NCBI GenBank assembly: GCA_009693255.1
Contig: SHXQ01000014.1
Span: 1 to 36,792, forward strand
Length of the DNA stretch: 36,792 nucleotides
Source: Methylotenera sp.
GTDB lineage: Bacteria > Pseudomonadota > Gammaproteobacteria > Burkholderiales > Methylophilaceae
Reading direction: 5' to 3'
Under the pieces are notes generated by a model, which did no database searches, had not been told where the DNA came from, and was given only the letters and a program-made list of their open reading frames with translations. Positions 9,031 to 18,472 of the stretch are shown here, in pieces. Numbering within the stretch: the first letter of the stretch is position 1; every line of letters starts with the position of its first letter. A program made the position numbers and the translations under genes.

Positions 9031-9082
9031 TTTCTTATCCCTCGCGGGTTCCTTTTAATTATGAAGAGCTTGTTCCTGCTAG

Positions 9083-9820
9083 TTAATCCTGCTCTAGCAG
9101 CCGTGCTTCTTCTTTCGTCAACGGCCTTGCGGCCAATAAATCGGGACGCTGATCCCGAGTTCTGTGCAATGACATTTTCAAACGCCACTGTTTAATCTTG
9201 GCATGATTACCTGATAACAACACTTCAGGAACCTTCATACCCTTATATTCTTCTGGCCTCGTATAGTGTGGGCAATCTAGCAAACCATCGACAAATGAAT
9301 CTTCTATTGCAGAATCACTATCGCCCAAACTACCTGGCAACTGCCTAACTATGGCATCTATTAACGCCATGGCGGGCAACTCTCCACCACTTAATACATA
9401 ATCACCCATCGACAATTCTTCATCCACGTGCGCATCTATCAGTCGCTGGTCAACCCCTTCATAGCGACTCGCCAACAAGACTAAGCCTTGCTTTTTGCTT
9501 AATGCCATCACTTTTTCATGCGTCAACGGTTTACCCGCTGGTGAAAGATGAACAACCCAACTTTCTATTTGCACTGCTGCTTGTTGCACTTTAGCTGCCG
9601 CCAAGGCTTTCTCTAAAGGTTCTACCAGCATGACCATGCCAGGACCGCCGCCATAAGGCCTGTCATCTATCGTCTTATGATTATCCGTGGTGTAGTCACG
9701 CGGATTCCAAAACTGTAGGTCATAAATCTTTTGCTGTAAGGCTCTACTACTAATGCCAAATTGACTGATGGCATCAAACATTTCCGGAAACAACGTGACC
9801 ACATCAAATCTAAATGCCAT
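9083..9820 (-). CDS. trmD: tRNA (guanine-37-N1)-methyltransferase TrmD
   Basis: TrmD methylates G37 next to the anticodon, using SAM, which prevents +1 frameshifting. It has the SPOUT deep-knot sequences SRYEGVDQR and [20 protein letters not shown], and the N-terminal [14 protein letters not shown]. The start at 9820 (MAFRFD, 245 residues) is preferred over the in-frame ATG at 9841: it aligns with the family start and lies two bases after the rimM stop, an arrangement suited to translational coupling. Confidence 0.96.
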   Translation of the reverse strand: MAFRFDVVTLFPEMFDAISQFGISSRALQQKIYDLQFWNPRDYTTDNHKTIDDRPYGGGPGMVMLVEPLEKALAAAKVQQAAVQIESWVVHLSPAGKPLTHEKVMALSKKQGLVLLASRYEGVDQRLIDAHVDEELSMGDYVLSGGELPAMALIDAIVRQLPGSLGDSDSAIEDSFVDGLLDCPHYTRPEEYKGMKVPEVLLSGNHAKIKQWRLKMSLHRTRDQRPDLLAARPLTKEEARLLEQD

Positions 9821-9822
9821 GA

Positions 9823-10395
9823 CTAGAAATCTGCATCCCAATCTACCAACATCGTTTTAGCTTTTAAATCTACTGCGAGGACTACATCCGCGGTAAATGG
9901 CAACAATCTTTCTTGTGGTTTTGCTTGAGTAGCGGCTGTTGCCTGCTTCGAATCTTCCGCTGTCATTGTGTCCGCATTTACTACGATGACATCATTGGCG
10001 CCCGTTTCAAATACATCTACTATTAAACCAAAATCAAGGTCTTGCTTGTTTTTAACACGTAAACCTATTAAATCAGACCAATAATACGCATTCTCTTCTG
10101 CCTCAGGCAATTGCGATCTTGGTACGGCGATTTGCTTACCTTTGCAAGCAAGCGCCGCATCACGGTCATCAATACCTTTCAGCTTTACCACCAATACATC
10201 ATTGTGGACCTTAGCAGTTTCAACCACTAATTCACGCCAATCATCACCTTTACCTAACCACCAGGTGTCATAGTCAAACAGGCCATCAAACACTTCTGTG
10301 TCGGGCACAATTTTTAGCCAGCCAAAAACGCCATAAGGCGCAACAATGCGCCCCATGACTACCATATTGTCGCCGGCTAAATTACTGACTGCCAA
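9823..10395 (-). CDS. rimM: 16S rRNA processing protein RimM
   Basis: RimM binds S19 and helps mature the 3' head domain of the 30S subunit. The N-terminal RimM domain opens [18 protein letters not shown] and continues through the [25 protein letters not shown] region; the C-terminal PRC-barrel follows ([10 protein letters not shown], then [14 protein letters not shown]). At 190 residues it is a little longer than usual because of a loop (about 140-155) rich in Ala, Thr and Gln between barrel strands, and a ten-residue N-terminal extension. Confidence 0.95.
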   Translation of the reverse strand: MAVSNLAGDNMVVMGRIVAPYGVFGWLKIVPDTEVFDGLFDYDTWWLGKGDDWRELVVETAKVHNDVLVVKLKGIDDRDAALACKGKQIAVPRSQLPEAEENAYYWSDLIGLRVKNKQDLDFGLIVDVFETGANDVIVVNADTMTAEDSKQATAATQAKPQERLLPFTADVVLAVDLKAKTMLVDWDADF

Positions 10396-10454
10396 AATGA
10401 CTCACACACTTAAATCTTTGCATTGGCGATATTTTTATCACCAATGCAAATAAA

Positions 10455-10961
10455 TTAAGCGTCTGCAGCTGGCGTTTCAGCAGCTTCTGCAGCTGGCGCT
10501 TCAACTTCTGCCTCAGCTTCTACTGGAGCAGCGGCGGCTTCTGCCTCGGCAGCTTTGGCTGCAGCCTCTGCGGCTTCTTCAGCAGCTTTAGCATCTAATT
10601 CAGCTTTAGCAGCATCCGCGGCAGCTTTTGCTTTAGCCGCTTCTACAGCAGCAATTTTAGCTTTAGCAGCATCCGCTTTAGCAGCATCTTTTGCTTTTGC
10701 AGCAATTGCGTGCTCTGGGCCTTTTGCATGAAACTTAACCAAACGTGCAACGGTATCTGACAATTGCGCACCTTGACTTTGCCAATGTGTCACGCGCTCT
10801 TGATCTACACGTAGCGCTTCAGCACCGGCTTTGGCTGATGGATTGTAAAACCCAACACGCTCAATAAAGCGGCCATCACGGCGGTTGCGTGAATCAGCAA
10901 CGACTAAGTTGTAGAAAGGAGTTTTTTTCGCGCCACCACGAGCTAATCGAATAATAACCAT
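10455..10961 (-). CDS. rpsP: 30S ribosomal protein S16 with a long Ala-rich tail
   Basis: S16 is a primary assembly protein of the 30S subunit. Residues 1 to about 85 are a normal S16 ([39 protein letters not shown]). The rest, about 80 residues, is a low-complexity tail made almost only of Ala, Lys, Glu and Asp: first Lys/Ala heptad-like repeats, then a strongly acidic Glu/Ala/Pro end. This doubles the usual length of about 80. The tail is in frame with no sign of a frameshift. It opens the rpsP-rimM-trmD-rplS operon. Confidence 0.96.
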   Translation of the reverse strand: MVIIRLARGGAKKTPFYNLVVADSRNRRDGRFIERVGFYNPSAKAGAEALRVDQERVTHWQSQGAQLSDTVARLVKFHAKGPEHAIAAKAKDAAKADAAKAKIAAVEAAKAKAAADAAKAELDAKAAEEAAEAAAKAAEAEAAAAPVEAEAEVEAPAAEAAETPAADA

Positions 10962-11006
10962 AATCTTTGTTCTCTTTATTGAAAAATTTATCGCAGAAAG
11001 GCGCGG

Positions 11007-11036
11007 ATTTTACGCTACTAGTTGTGGTTTTGACAA
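11007..11036 (-). promoter_or_regulatory. Candidate promoter of the rpsP operon
   Basis: On the minus strand TTGTCA and TAAAAT are 18 bases apart in the 100-base gap between queC and rpsP. Transcription would start near 11000, about 40 bases before rpsP. Confidence 0.5.
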
Positions 11037-11061
11037 GTCCTTTATGTATTTAGTCGTTGAT

Positions 11062-11781
11062 TTAGCTAAATTGATGATGATCCGCACTTATCACGACGGT
11101 TTTATAACGCGTTGGATCTATCAAACCCGCCGCCGCAAACCCTTCACGCCTTAATCGGCAAGAGTCACAAAGTCCACAAGCTTCACCATGACTATCAGCT
11201 TGGTAACAAGAAACAGTCATCGCGTAATCCACACCTAGCTTTGATCCTAACTGTACAATTTGTGCTTTTGTCATATCAATGAGCGGCGCATGTATGGTAA
11301 TTGCATGGCCTTCTACCGCACTTTTAGTTGCTAAATTCGCCATCGCCTGAAAGGCCTTAACATATTCTCCACGACAATCCGGATAGCCAGAATAATCGAG
11401 CGCATTCACCCCGATAAAAATATCTTGGCTTTGCAGCACTTCCGCCCATGCCAAAGCCAGTGACAACATTATAGTATTGCGCGCCGGCACGTATGTAATC
11501 GGGATGCCGACTGTTTCATGCTCAGGCACGGCAATGGCGTCGTCCGTCAGTGCCGACCCGCCAAATAATGATAAATCTAAATTAGCTGTTTTATGCGCAG
11601 CCGCCCCCATGATGGCAGCTACATTTTTTGCGGCATCCAGCTCAGCAATATGGCGCTGATGATAATCAAGGCTTAAGCAATAACAATCAAACCCTTGCGA
11701 CTTGGCAATCGCAAGACAGGTCGCGGAATCTAGGCCTCCAGAAAGTAGTACCACCGCATTTTTTCGTTGCTTATTGTGCAT
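11062..11781 (-). CDS. queC: 7-cyano-7-deazaguanine synthase QueC
   Basis: QueC turns 7-carboxy-7-deazaguanine into preQ0 with ATP and ammonia, on the way to queuosine in tRNA. The ATP PP-loop SGGLDSATC is near the N terminus and the zinc site is C-terminal, [18 protein letters not shown]. The start at 11781 ([13 protein letters not shown], 239 residues) is preferred over 11808, since it lies two bases after the queE stop. It is translated after queE in a two-gene operon. Confidence 0.96.
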   Translation of the reverse strand: MHNKQRKNAVVLLSGGLDSATCLAIAKSQGFDCYCLSLDYHQRHIAELDAAKNVAAIMGAAAHKTANLDLSLFGGSALTDDAIAVPEHETVGIPITYVPARNTIMLSLALAWAEVLQSQDIFIGVNALDYSGYPDCRGEYVKAFQAMANLATKSAVEGHAITIHAPLIDMTKAQIVQLGSKLGVDYAMTVSCYQADSHGEACGLCDSCRLRREGFAAAGLIDPTRYKTVVISADHHQFS

Positions 11782-11783
11782 AG

Positions 11784-12422
11784 TTAAACGCCAGACTTTT
11801 CGCCCCATAGTATTTTATGTAACTGCACTTGCATACGCACCGGCAGTTTGTCGGCCAGCACCCAGTCAGCTAATGCCGTAGGGTTGACTTGACTGTACAC
11901 GGGTGAAAATAATACTGGGCATTTATTCACGATCTGATGCTTATCTAATATAGTCTTTGCCCAATCGTAATCTTCACGGTTACATAACACAAACTTCACC
12001 TCATCCGATGGCTTAAGGTGATCAAGGTTGCTCCATACATTATTCGCCACCTCGCCTGAACCTGGTGTTTTCACATCGAGTATCACGGACACGCGCGTAT
12101 CCACTTGGCTAGTATCAATAGCGCCACCTGTTTCTAGCGAAACCTGATATCCAGCATCGCCCAGTGCCTTTAACAAAACATGGCAATTTTTTTGTGCAAG
12201 CGGCTCGCCACCAGTCACCGTGACATATTTTGTGGAAAATTCAGCCACTTTAGCCAGAATACTAGCAATTTCCATATTGCTACCGCCACTAAATGCATAT
12301 GCAGTATCGCAGTAAACACAGCGCATCGGGCAGCCCGTAAGGCGCACAAATACGGTAGGCAAGCCTATTCGCGAAGACTCGCCTTGTATCGAATGGAAGA
12401 TTTCGTGAATTTTTAGTTTCAT
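11784..12422 (-). CDS. queE: 7-carboxy-7-deazaguanine synthase QueE
   Basis: QueE is a radical SAM enzyme that contracts the ring of carboxytetrahydropterin to 7-carboxy-7-deazaguanine. The [4Fe-4S] motif CX3CX2C is CPMRCVYC near residue 32-39, preceded by [24 protein letters not shown], and [10 protein letters not shown] follows. The 212-residue length is normal. It is the first gene of queE-queC; QueD and FolE are not in this window. Confidence 0.96.
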   Translation of the reverse strand: MKLKIHEIFHSIQGESSRIGLPTVFVRLTGCPMRCVYCDTAYAFSGGSNMEIASILAKVAEFSTKYVTVTGGEPLAQKNCHVLLKALGDAGYQVSLETGGAIDTSQVDTRVSVILDVKTPGSGEVANNVWSNLDHLKPSDEVKFVLCNREDYDWAKTILDKHQIVNKCPVLFSPVYSQVNPTALADWVLADKLPVRMQVQLHKILWGEKSGV

Positions 12423-12735
12423 TGGAATGCTTGATTGCCAGCAATGCTTAATCGCTTCGTGGATTAAATATTGCAGAAAAACGTTTTATAAATGTAAAGT
12501 GAGTCCCCAGCCCGTATGAAGCGCTGGCCGAACTTAACCGAACAGCAACGATACAGCATTAGCGCTGAAATTAATACCACAAAATGGAACTAGCAAAACT
12601 CTGAACTTGCCCGCAGCGCCGAGCTGGCTTGAATCTAAGGCCTAAAAAATCACTCCCCTAGCAAAGCCTTAAACAGGTATGATTTGACTTTAGCTTTAGT
12701 GCGCTTCGGGCTTAAATGTTGCCAATTTAAAATTA
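12423..12735. other. Gene-poor stretch between queE and the M48-like gene
   Basis: This 313-base gap is unusually long for the window. It should hold the divergent promoters of queE and of the gene at 12736, but no convincing -35/-10 pair was found. No preQ1 riboswitch consensus was recognised before queE. The middle holds a possible transposase remnant, listed separately. Confidence 0.5.
12516..12632 (+). pseudogene. Possible decayed N terminus of an IS30-family transposase
   Basis: From an ATG at 12516 the frame reads MKRWPNLTEQQRYSISAEI, then a stop, then QNSELARSAELA and another stop. IS30 transposases typically begin with a short basic stretch followed by LT-x-x-QRY-x-I-x-A and then a TEIA-like helix-turn-helix, so the order of both segments fits. 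The match is short and in-frame stops are present, so this could be only a 3-kb-old scar or chance. No terminal repeats were seen. Confidence 0.35.
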
Positions 12736-13590
12736 ATGACCCACAAATTTTTCATACACCTAGCCCTATCGTTATTGCTACTGCATGGCAATAACGCCTC
12801 TGCACAAGCCCTTGCTGCCCCCACGACGATTAGCAATATTTATTCAGATATTGATATGCGTATGCGCTTAGCCACAAAAGCTAACGCTAAAGACTGCACA
12901 GGCGAGCTATGTACGTTGAATACTGCATTTGATGCACAAGTGCAGCAATTGGGCGAGCGCTTAGCCGCGACTGCTTATAAGGTCTATCCTGACCTCAGCA
13001 CTAGCGTCAGAAAATTTACGTTTATCGTTGCGGATAAAAAAGAACCTAGCATGGCGTCCAATGATGCGGGCAAGATTGTGGTTTTTCGTGGCATTCAAAG
13101 TTTAGCGCTCAATGAAGAGGCAGTCAGTTTTATTCTAGCCCGAGAAATGGGCCATGTGATTGGGCTTCATCATCACAAAAACACTTCCACTAAACTAATA
13201 TTATCGGTATTGGCCAGCGTCTTATTTCCGGCAATGTCGCTGTTCAGCGCTTCAAATGTGGCGGCACAAGCATCCACAACAGCTGCAACCAGCGTCGCTT
13301 CAGCCGCGACCTCATACTTAGGCTCTGAAGCCGTTCTCTTTAAAATTAAACCAAGTCAGTTGATTGAAGCAGATAACATTGCTATTAATTTATTGACTGC
13401 CCAAGGCTGGGATATGCGCTCTGTGGTAAGAATTCTGCAGTTTGAAGAGGCTGCTGATAGCAACGGCTGGCTAAAAGATTTACATATTACGACGCAACAT
13501 CTCAACGATTTAATCAGTACAGAGGATGCCAGTACACCTAAAACTGAAGCAGCCGCTATTTGGCAGGAAGTGGGCACTCCTGCGCAATAA
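12736..13590 (+). CDS. Exported M48-like metallopeptidase homologue with altered zinc motif
   Basis: This 284-residue protein has a signal peptide (MTHKFFIHLALSLLLLHGNNASAQA) and an M48-type layout. The motif that should be HExxH reads RExxH (Arg136-Glu137-Met-Gly-His140, in ILAREMGHVIGLHHH). The third-ligand motif is present as LIEADNIA (Glu211, Asp213), and a hydrophobic stretch at about 155-172 could anchor it to the membrane. Loss of the first His should weaken or abolish zinc binding, unless one of the nearby HHH residues substitutes. It could therefore be a periplasmic chaperone-like pseudoprotease related to the BepA/LoiP group. It stands alone and converges with the AmpG-like gene. 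Confidence 0.75.
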   Translation: MTHKFFIHLALSLLLLHGNNASAQALAAPTTISNIYSDIDMRMRLATKANAKDCTGELCTLNTAFDAQVQQLGERLAATAYKVYPDLSTSVRKFTFIVADKKEPSMASNDAGKIVVFRGIQSLALNEEAVSFILAREMGHVIGLHHHKNTSTKLILSVLASVLFPAMSLFSASNVAAQASTTAATSVASAATSYLGSEAVLFKIKPSQLIEADNIAINLLTAQGWDMRSVVRILQFEEAADSNGWLKDLHITTQHLNDLISTEDASTPKTEAAAIWQEVGTPAQ

Positions 13591-13600
13591 ATACCGCTCA

Positions 13601-14887
13601 TTAATCGCTTTTCGTATCAGCTGTCAGCCCATCGCATTGCCAAGGCGCAATTTTTATCAGTAATAACATGCCTGGAATGGCTAGCATAAAGCACAAAATA
13701 AAGAATTTAAACCAGCCTAAACTTTCTACCATATAGCCAGTAGCCGCATTGGCAAAGGTGCGCGGTACAGCGGCGAGGCTGGTAAACAAAGCAAACTGCG
13801 TGGCGGTGTAAAGTGGGTGGGTGGTCTGCGCAATGTAGGCCACAAATGCGGCTGTGCCTAAGCCTACGCCAAACGCCTCTAAACCAATCACCAGACCCAA
13901 CCACAATAGACTATGCCCAACAGTGGCTAACCAAGCAAAGCCTAATATCGCCAGCATTTGCACCACGCCAAATATCCATAGTGCGCGGTTGATCCCCAGC
14001 TTAAACATCCACACCCCGCCAAGTAGGCCGCCAATCACGCTAGGCCACAACCCTGCATTTTTGGCAATTAACCCAATTTCAGTTTTGCTAAAACCCATGT
14101 CTAAGTAAAACGGCGTTGCTAAAGCCGTTGCCATGCTATCGCCAAGTTTGTAAAGAAAAATAAATGCTAAAATAAATAAGGCCGATTGCAAACCATTGCG
14201 CTTAATAAACTCATTAAAAGGCTCAACTACTGCTGCCCTAAGGGTCTTAGGTACGCCACCATTAAGCGCCGGTTCTTTGACAAAAAACGTCATTAAAATA
14301 CCCGGCAACATAAACAGTGCGGTAATCATAAATACGCTGCTCCACGCCATGTGGTCTGCCAAAATAAGCGATAGCGACCCTGGGATTAAACCGGCAATTT
14401 TGTAGGCGTTAACATGCACAGCATTGCCTAACCCTAATTCATGATCAATTAATAACTCACGCCGATAAGCATCCAGCACAATGTCTTGACTGGCACTAAA
14501 AAATGCAACAACGGTGGCTAAATAAGCAATTGTCAAAATATCTGGCTTCGGGTTAAACGCGCCAAAAATTGGAATGGAAATCAATAATAAGAGCTGCGAA
14601 ATAATCAGCCAACCGCGACGACGACCCATAGAAAACGAACCAAACTGAGGAATATAGCAATCAAAAAATGGCGCCCACAAAAACTTCCAAGTAAAAGGTA
14701 GATTAATTAAAGCGAATAAGCCTATCGCTTTTAAATTAACCCCCTCACTGCGAAGCCATGCCGGTAAAAGACTGACTAAAATATACAGCGGCAAACCCGA
14801 ACTAAAGCCGGTAAAAATGCAAATGAGCATTTTTTTGCTCAATAGCGATTGCCAAATAGAGGACTGCGAACGGGTTGGTGGATTCAC
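13601..14887 (-). CDS. ampG: AmpG-like MFS permease (muropeptide transporter family)
   Basis: The 428-residue protein has about twelve hydrophobic segments and the AmpG signature KKMLICIFTGFSSGLPLYILVSLLPAWLRSEGVNL at its N terminus, followed by INLPFTWKFLWAPFFDCYIP. AmpG imports anhydro-muropeptides for cell-wall recycling. It is shorter than E. coli AmpG (491), which has extra C-terminal segments, so the exact substrate is uncertain. The start is GTG, sharing one base with the metW stop (TAGTG), and no ribosome binding site is visible; it is probably coupled to metW. Confidence 0.82.
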   Translation of the reverse strand: MNPPTRSQSSIWQSLLSKKMLICIFTGFSSGLPLYILVSLLPAWLRSEGVNLKAIGLFALINLPFTWKFLWAPFFDCYIPQFGSFSMGRRRGWLIISQLLLLISIPIFGAFNPKPDILTIAYLATVVAFFSASQDIVLDAYRRELLIDHELGLGNAVHVNAYKIAGLIPGSLSLILADHMAWSSVFMITALFMLPGILMTFFVKEPALNGGVPKTLRAAVVEPFNEFIKRNGLQSALFILAFIFLYKLGDSMATALATPFYLDMGFSKTEIGLIAKNAGLWPSVIGGLLGGVWMFKLGINRALWIFGVVQMLAILGFAWLATVGHSLLWLGLVIGLEAFGVGLGTAAFVAYIAQTTHPLYTATQFALFTSLAAVPRTFANAATGYMVESLGWFKFFILCFMLAIPGMLLLIKIAPWQCDGLTADTKSD

Positions 14888-15522
14888 TATTGCGCTTTTA
14901 GTCGGTACATCGCTAAATTACCCAATAGATTAGGCATAAAGCTCACTGCCTTAGTATCAGTGATGACGCAGCGCTCTAAAATAGTTATTTTGTGATTTTT
15001 ACAAAATTCATCAAAGTCGTTAATGGTGCAAAGGTGCACATTGGGCGTGTCATACCACTGATAAGGTAATATTTTTGAGACCGGCATGCGACCACCGGTG
15101 ATTTGTAAGCGGTTACGCCAGTAACCGAAATTAGGGAAAGTTACAATAATTTCACGGCCTACGCGTAACATTTCTTGCACAATCTCCTCGGTATTATGCA
15201 TGGCTTGCAAGGTTTGCGACAGTATTACGGTATCAAACGACCGGTCTTCAAAGACGGATAAACCGTCTTCCAAGTCCATTTGGATCACATTGCTACCGTT
15301 TTGCATACAGGCCAGCCAATTTGCATCATCTTTTTCTACGCCATAGCCTTTTACTTCTAAGCAGCTACGTAAGAATTGTAGCAATTCACCATCACCACAG
15401 CCCAAATCCAGCACCTTTGAACCCAAACCTACCCAACCTGCAATAATCGCAAAATCTTGCCTAAATTTCTGCGGAAAATTTGTAATATTTACATTATTTT
15501 GCACTGTTTTCTTCATGGTCAT
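14887..15522 (-). CDS. metW: MetW, methionine biosynthesis methyltransferase-fold protein
   Basis: MetW is a class I SAM-methyltransferase-like protein ([16 protein letters not shown] motif) of 211 residues. It is almost always encoded next to metX in proteobacteria and is needed for full MetX activity. The [21 protein letters not shown] segment is characteristic of the family. Its ATG overlaps the metX stop (ATGA), so the two are translationally coupled. Confidence 0.95.
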   Translation of the reverse strand: MTMKKTVQNNVNITNFPQKFRQDFAIIAGWVGLGSKVLDLGCGDGELLQFLRSCLEVKGYGVEKDDANWLACMQNGSNVIQMDLEDGLSVFEDRSFDTVILSQTLQAMHNTEEIVQEMLRVGREIIVTFPNFGYWRNRLQITGGRMPVSKILPYQWYDTPNVHLCTINDFDEFCKNHKITILERCVITDTKAVSFMPNLLGNLAMYRLKAQ

Positions 15523-16643
15523 ACCTGTACATTACTCAAGTAGCTGCGCAAAATGTTGTGATAGTGTGCATCTGGCATTAAAAAAGCATCATGGCCATGT
15601 GCCGCAGTCACCTCTGCATAGCTAACGGTAAGCTCATTATCCAGTAAGGCTTTTACAATTTCGCGTGAGCGGGCCGGTGAAAAACGCCAATCGCTCGTGA
15701 AAGACACCACCAAAAATTGCGCTTCAACCTTCCGTAAGGCGAGGCTTAAGTCCTCATCAAAAGCCAGTGCCGGGTCGTAATAATCCAAGGCGCGGGTCAT
15801 GCGTAAATAGGTATTGGCATCAAACTCGCCGGCAAATTTATCGCCTTGATAACGCAAGTAAAATTCCATTTCAAACTCGGCATCAAAGCTATATTGAATG
15901 CCTTGTTTAAGTTTACGGCCAAACTTTTCATCCATCACATCATCACTTAAATAGGTAATATGACCTAGCATACGGGCGATTCTGAGACCGCGCCTAGGCA
16001 CTACACCATGTGCATAATAATCGCCGCTATGAAACTCAGGATCAGTAATAATCGCTTGCCGTGCCACCTCGTTAAACGCCATATTTTGCGCAGTGAGGTT
16101 GGGCGCTGAAGCAATCACCAAAGCATGACGCACGCGCGCTGGGTAGGCTATGGTCCACTGCAAGGCCTGCATGCCGCCCAAACTACCGCCAACCACCGCA
16201 GCTAATTGCTGTATGCCTAAATAATCTGCCAATAGAGTTTGTGAAGTCACCCAATCTTCCACCGTCAGCACAGGAAATTGTGAACCCCAAGGATTGCCTG
16301 TAGCAGAGTTAATGCTGGTGGCACCAGTACTACCATGACAGCCACCTAAGTTATTCACGCCTATCACAAAAAACTTATTGGTATCTAAGGGTTTATTGGG
16401 GCCAATTAAATTATCCCACCAGCCCGGGTATTTATCATCCCCGCTATACTTGCCCGCCACATGGTGCGTGCCAGACAGCGCATGACAGATGAGCACCGCA
16501 TTCGATTTGTCGGCGTTTAACGTGCCGTATGTTTCATACACCAAATCAAACTGCGGCAACACTGCGCCGCTTTTAAGTGTCAGTGGACTATTAAAATGTG
16601 CGGTTTGTGCGGCAACAATGCCAACTGAGTTATTTTCTTGCAT
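15519..16643 (-). CDS. metX: Homoserine O-acyltransferase MetX
   Basis: MetX acylates homoserine in methionine synthesis. It is an alpha/beta hydrolase fold protein of 374 residues, with nucleophile Ser154 in GGSLGGMQ, the Asp in [10 protein letters not shown] and the catalytic His in [11 protein letters not shown]. The acyl donor cannot be told from the sequence alone: homologues paired with MetW may use succinyl-CoA rather than acetyl-CoA. No Shine-Dalgarno sequence precedes the ATG, and a TATAAT box lies only a few bases upstream, so the mRNA may be leaderless or nearly so. Confidence 0.95.
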   Translation of the reverse strand: MQENNSVGIVAAQTAHFNSPLTLKSGAVLPQFDLVYETYGTLNADKSNAVLICHALSGTHHVAGKYSGDDKYPGWWDNLIGPNKPLDTNKFFVIGVNNLGGCHGSTGATSINSATGNPWGSQFPVLTVEDWVTSQTLLADYLGIQQLAAVVGGSLGGMQALQWTIAYPARVRHALVIASAPNLTAQNMAFNEVARQAIITDPEFHSGDYYAHGVVPRRGLRIARMLGHITYLSDDVMDEKFGRKLKQGIQYSFDAEFEMEFYLRYQGDKFAGEFDANTYLRMTRALDYYDPALAFDEDLSLALRKVEAQFLVVSFTSDWRFSPARSREIVKALLDNELTVSYAEVTAAHGHDAFLMPDAHYHNILRSYLSNVQV

Positions 16644-16716
16644 TTTGTGATTATACTATGGCTTATATAAAAATATTTTTGCTTAAAGTTTTAGGTGATA
16701 TTTTAAGGGGGCTTTG

Positions 16717-17268
16717 ATGGAAAGTTCAAACAACATTCAGCCATTTAAACAACATTGCCCGCAATTGGCAAAAAGTGTTTATGCCCACCAAACAGCCAGT
16801 ATTATTGGTCAAGTGCATATCGGTGAAAATAGCTCAATATGGCCAAGTGTAGTAATTCGGGGCGACATTAATTTTATCCGTATCGGACAAAATACCAACA
16901 TTCAAGACCTCAGCATCCTGCATGTTAACCATAAATCTGAGCAAGACCCAGAAGGCTCGCCACTCATCATTGGTGACAATGTCACCATCGGCCACGCCGT
17001 GATTTTGCATGGCTGTAGCATCGCCGATGAATGCCTGATTGGTATGGGCAGTATCGTCATGGACAAAGTTGTTGTACAAAAACAGGTGCTACTAGGCGCG
17101 GGTAGCCTTGTTCCTTCCGGCACTTTATTAGAAAGTGGCTATTTGTATGTGGGTCGCCCAGCCAAAAAAGTACGTGCATTAACGGCTGAAGAAATCGCAA
17201 GTTTAATGGAATCCGCCCGCAGTTACGTGCAAGTAAAAGACGCGTATTTAGCCGAAAATACGACTTAA
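16717..17268 (+). CDS. Gamma-class carbonic anhydrase family protein
   Basis: The 183-residue protein is a left-handed beta-helix of hexapeptide repeats. It contains RGDINFIRIGQNTNIQD and the metal-site histidines in ILHVNH and GHAVILHGC, as in YrdA/CaiE/PaaY-like gamma carbonic anhydrases. Substrate and activity are not proven for most such proteins. The ATG at 16717 is chosen over a TTG three bases earlier because the ribosome binding site AAGGGGG lies at the better distance. The 3' end overlaps prmC by 4 bases on the opposite strand. Confidence 0.93.
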   Translation: MESSNNIQPFKQHCPQLAKSVYAHQTASIIGQVHIGENSSIWPSVVIRGDINFIRIGQNTNIQDLSILHVNHKSEQDPEGSPLIIGDNVTIGHAVILHGCSIADECLIGMGSIVMDKVVVQKQVLLGAGSLVPSGTLLESGYLYVGRPAKKVRALTAEEIASLMESARSYVQVKDAYLAENTT

Positions 17269-18167
17269 TCCCAATGTGTGCTCACAATCAACGGATTTTT
17301 CCCTATCGTCACACGATCATTGCCGCCTAAATCTTTACGTGTTTCAATCTCAACTAAGCCGACTTGTGCCATTAAATTAGTGACCGCATCAGCCTGATTG
17401 TAGCCATGCTCTAGCATCAGCCAGCCTTGTGGTTTTAGGTAAATTAAACAATGCTCAACTATGTGCCGAATGTCATCCAGGCCATCTACGCCTGAGGCTA
17501 GTGCGCTGATAGGCTCAAAGCGTAAATCGCCTTGCACTAAATGGGCATCATTTTGCTCAATATATGGCGGATTGCTAACGATAAGATCAAATCGCTTACC
17601 GGCTAAAACATCAAACCAGTCACTTAACACAAAGGTGACGTTAGGAATATTTAACTGGGCGGCATTTTGTTTGGCAACAGCCAGTGCCGGCGCTGACGCA
17701 TCCACCGCCACAAGCATTACCTGTGGACAATTGTGAGCAATCGCCAAGGCAATCGCACCAGTGCCAGTGCCTAGATCTAAAATACTAAGCCCTTCACGGT
17801 CTCGCGAGAATGACGATGGCAATGGTGTAGCACCGGTAGGCAATTTCTCTAAAGCCGCATCTACCAATGTTTCCGTGTCAGGTCGTGGGATTAAAGTATC
17901 AGGCGTTACCAGTAAATCCAAGCCATAGAACTCACGACTAGCCAAAATATGAGCCATGGGCTCACCTGCTAAACGACGATTGAGCAATGCCTCAAACACC
18001 TCATGAATATTCGGTTGTAGCGCATCATGTTCGTGGGCAATCAACCATGTGCGATTAACGCCTAGTGCATATTGCAGCAATAGTTGCACTTCAAAAACGG
18101 ATTCCTCTGTTTTTAGTTGGGCACTCGCCATTTGCAATGCTGCTTTGATGGATAGTAGATTTGACAT
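17265..18167 (-). CDS. prmC: Release factor glutamine methyltransferase PrmC (HemK)
   Basis: PrmC methylates the Gln of the GGQ motif in release factors RF1 and RF2. The 300-residue protein has the helical N-terminal domain, the SAM motif LDLGTGTGAIALAIA and the catalytic SNPPYIE near residue 195. It lies downstream of prfA, its substrate's gene, but here a small lipoprotein gene intervenes. The usual order hemA-prfA-prmC is otherwise kept. Confidence 0.97.
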   Translation of the reverse strand: MSNLLSIKAALQMASAQLKTEESVFEVQLLLQYALGVNRTWLIAHEHDALQPNIHEVFEALLNRRLAGEPMAHILASREFYGLDLLVTPDTLIPRPDTETLVDAALEKLPTGATPLPSSFSRDREGLSILDLGTGTGAIALAIAHNCPQVMLVAVDASAPALAVAKQNAAQLNIPNVTFVLSDWFDVLAGKRFDLIVSNPPYIEQNDAHLVQGDLRFEPISALASGVDGLDDIRHIVEHCLIYLKPQGWLMLEHGYNQADAVTNLMAQVGLVEIETRKDLGGNDRVTIGKNPLIVSTHWD

Positions 18168-18203
18168 TTAATTAAGGGGGATATTAAACACAATCAAAGA
18201 GTG

Positions 18204-18437
18204 CTACTTTTGACAGAATTGAGAAAATTGATTGGCGGATAGCTCAAAATTTTCTTTTTTGGCCAATTCCCACGGACGTTCACATTGTACGGTTTTTTCA
18301 CACCAGCTGTAGCCCGCAGAACCTATGCACCCACGGGCGTCCCCATCTACGCCTACCATGGTCACATTGGCGGTCTGTTGGGCGCAGGCCGCCAATACAA
18401 GCAACCCCATTACGCTGATAATGACCTTAATTTCCAT
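18204..18437 (-). CDS. Small Cys-rich lipoprotein, function unknown
   Basis: This 77-residue protein has a lipoprotein signal peptide ending in the lipobox LAAC (Cys18). The mature part carries four more cysteines (37, 46, 52, 75), fitting two disulfide bonds, and a CIGSAGYSWCE...CERPWELA block. I recognise that block as a recurring pattern in small secreted proteins but cannot name a function for it. It sits between prfA and prmC in the same direction, 37 to 36 bases from each neighbour. Confidence 0.85.
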   Translation of the reverse strand: MEIKVIISVMGLLVLAACAQQTANVTMVGVDGDARGCIGSAGYSWCEKTVQCERPWELAKKENFELSANQFSQFCQK

Positions 18438-18472
18438 GGCGACGCTTGTAATTAAATCACTGCTCAGGCGTT

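Noticed and set aside
10455-10961. Frameshift creating the long tail of S16
   Set aside because: The frame is continuous and the tail has coherent Ala/Lys/Glu codon use, unlike frameshifted sequence.
12423-12735. preQ1 riboswitch before queE
   Set aside because: Looked for the preQ1-I type hairpin and trailing A-rich tail; no sequence close to the consensus was found.
16644-16716. SAM riboswitch before metX
   Set aside because: The gap is only about 70 bases and shared with a divergent gene; no SAM-I or SAM-II like stems were found.
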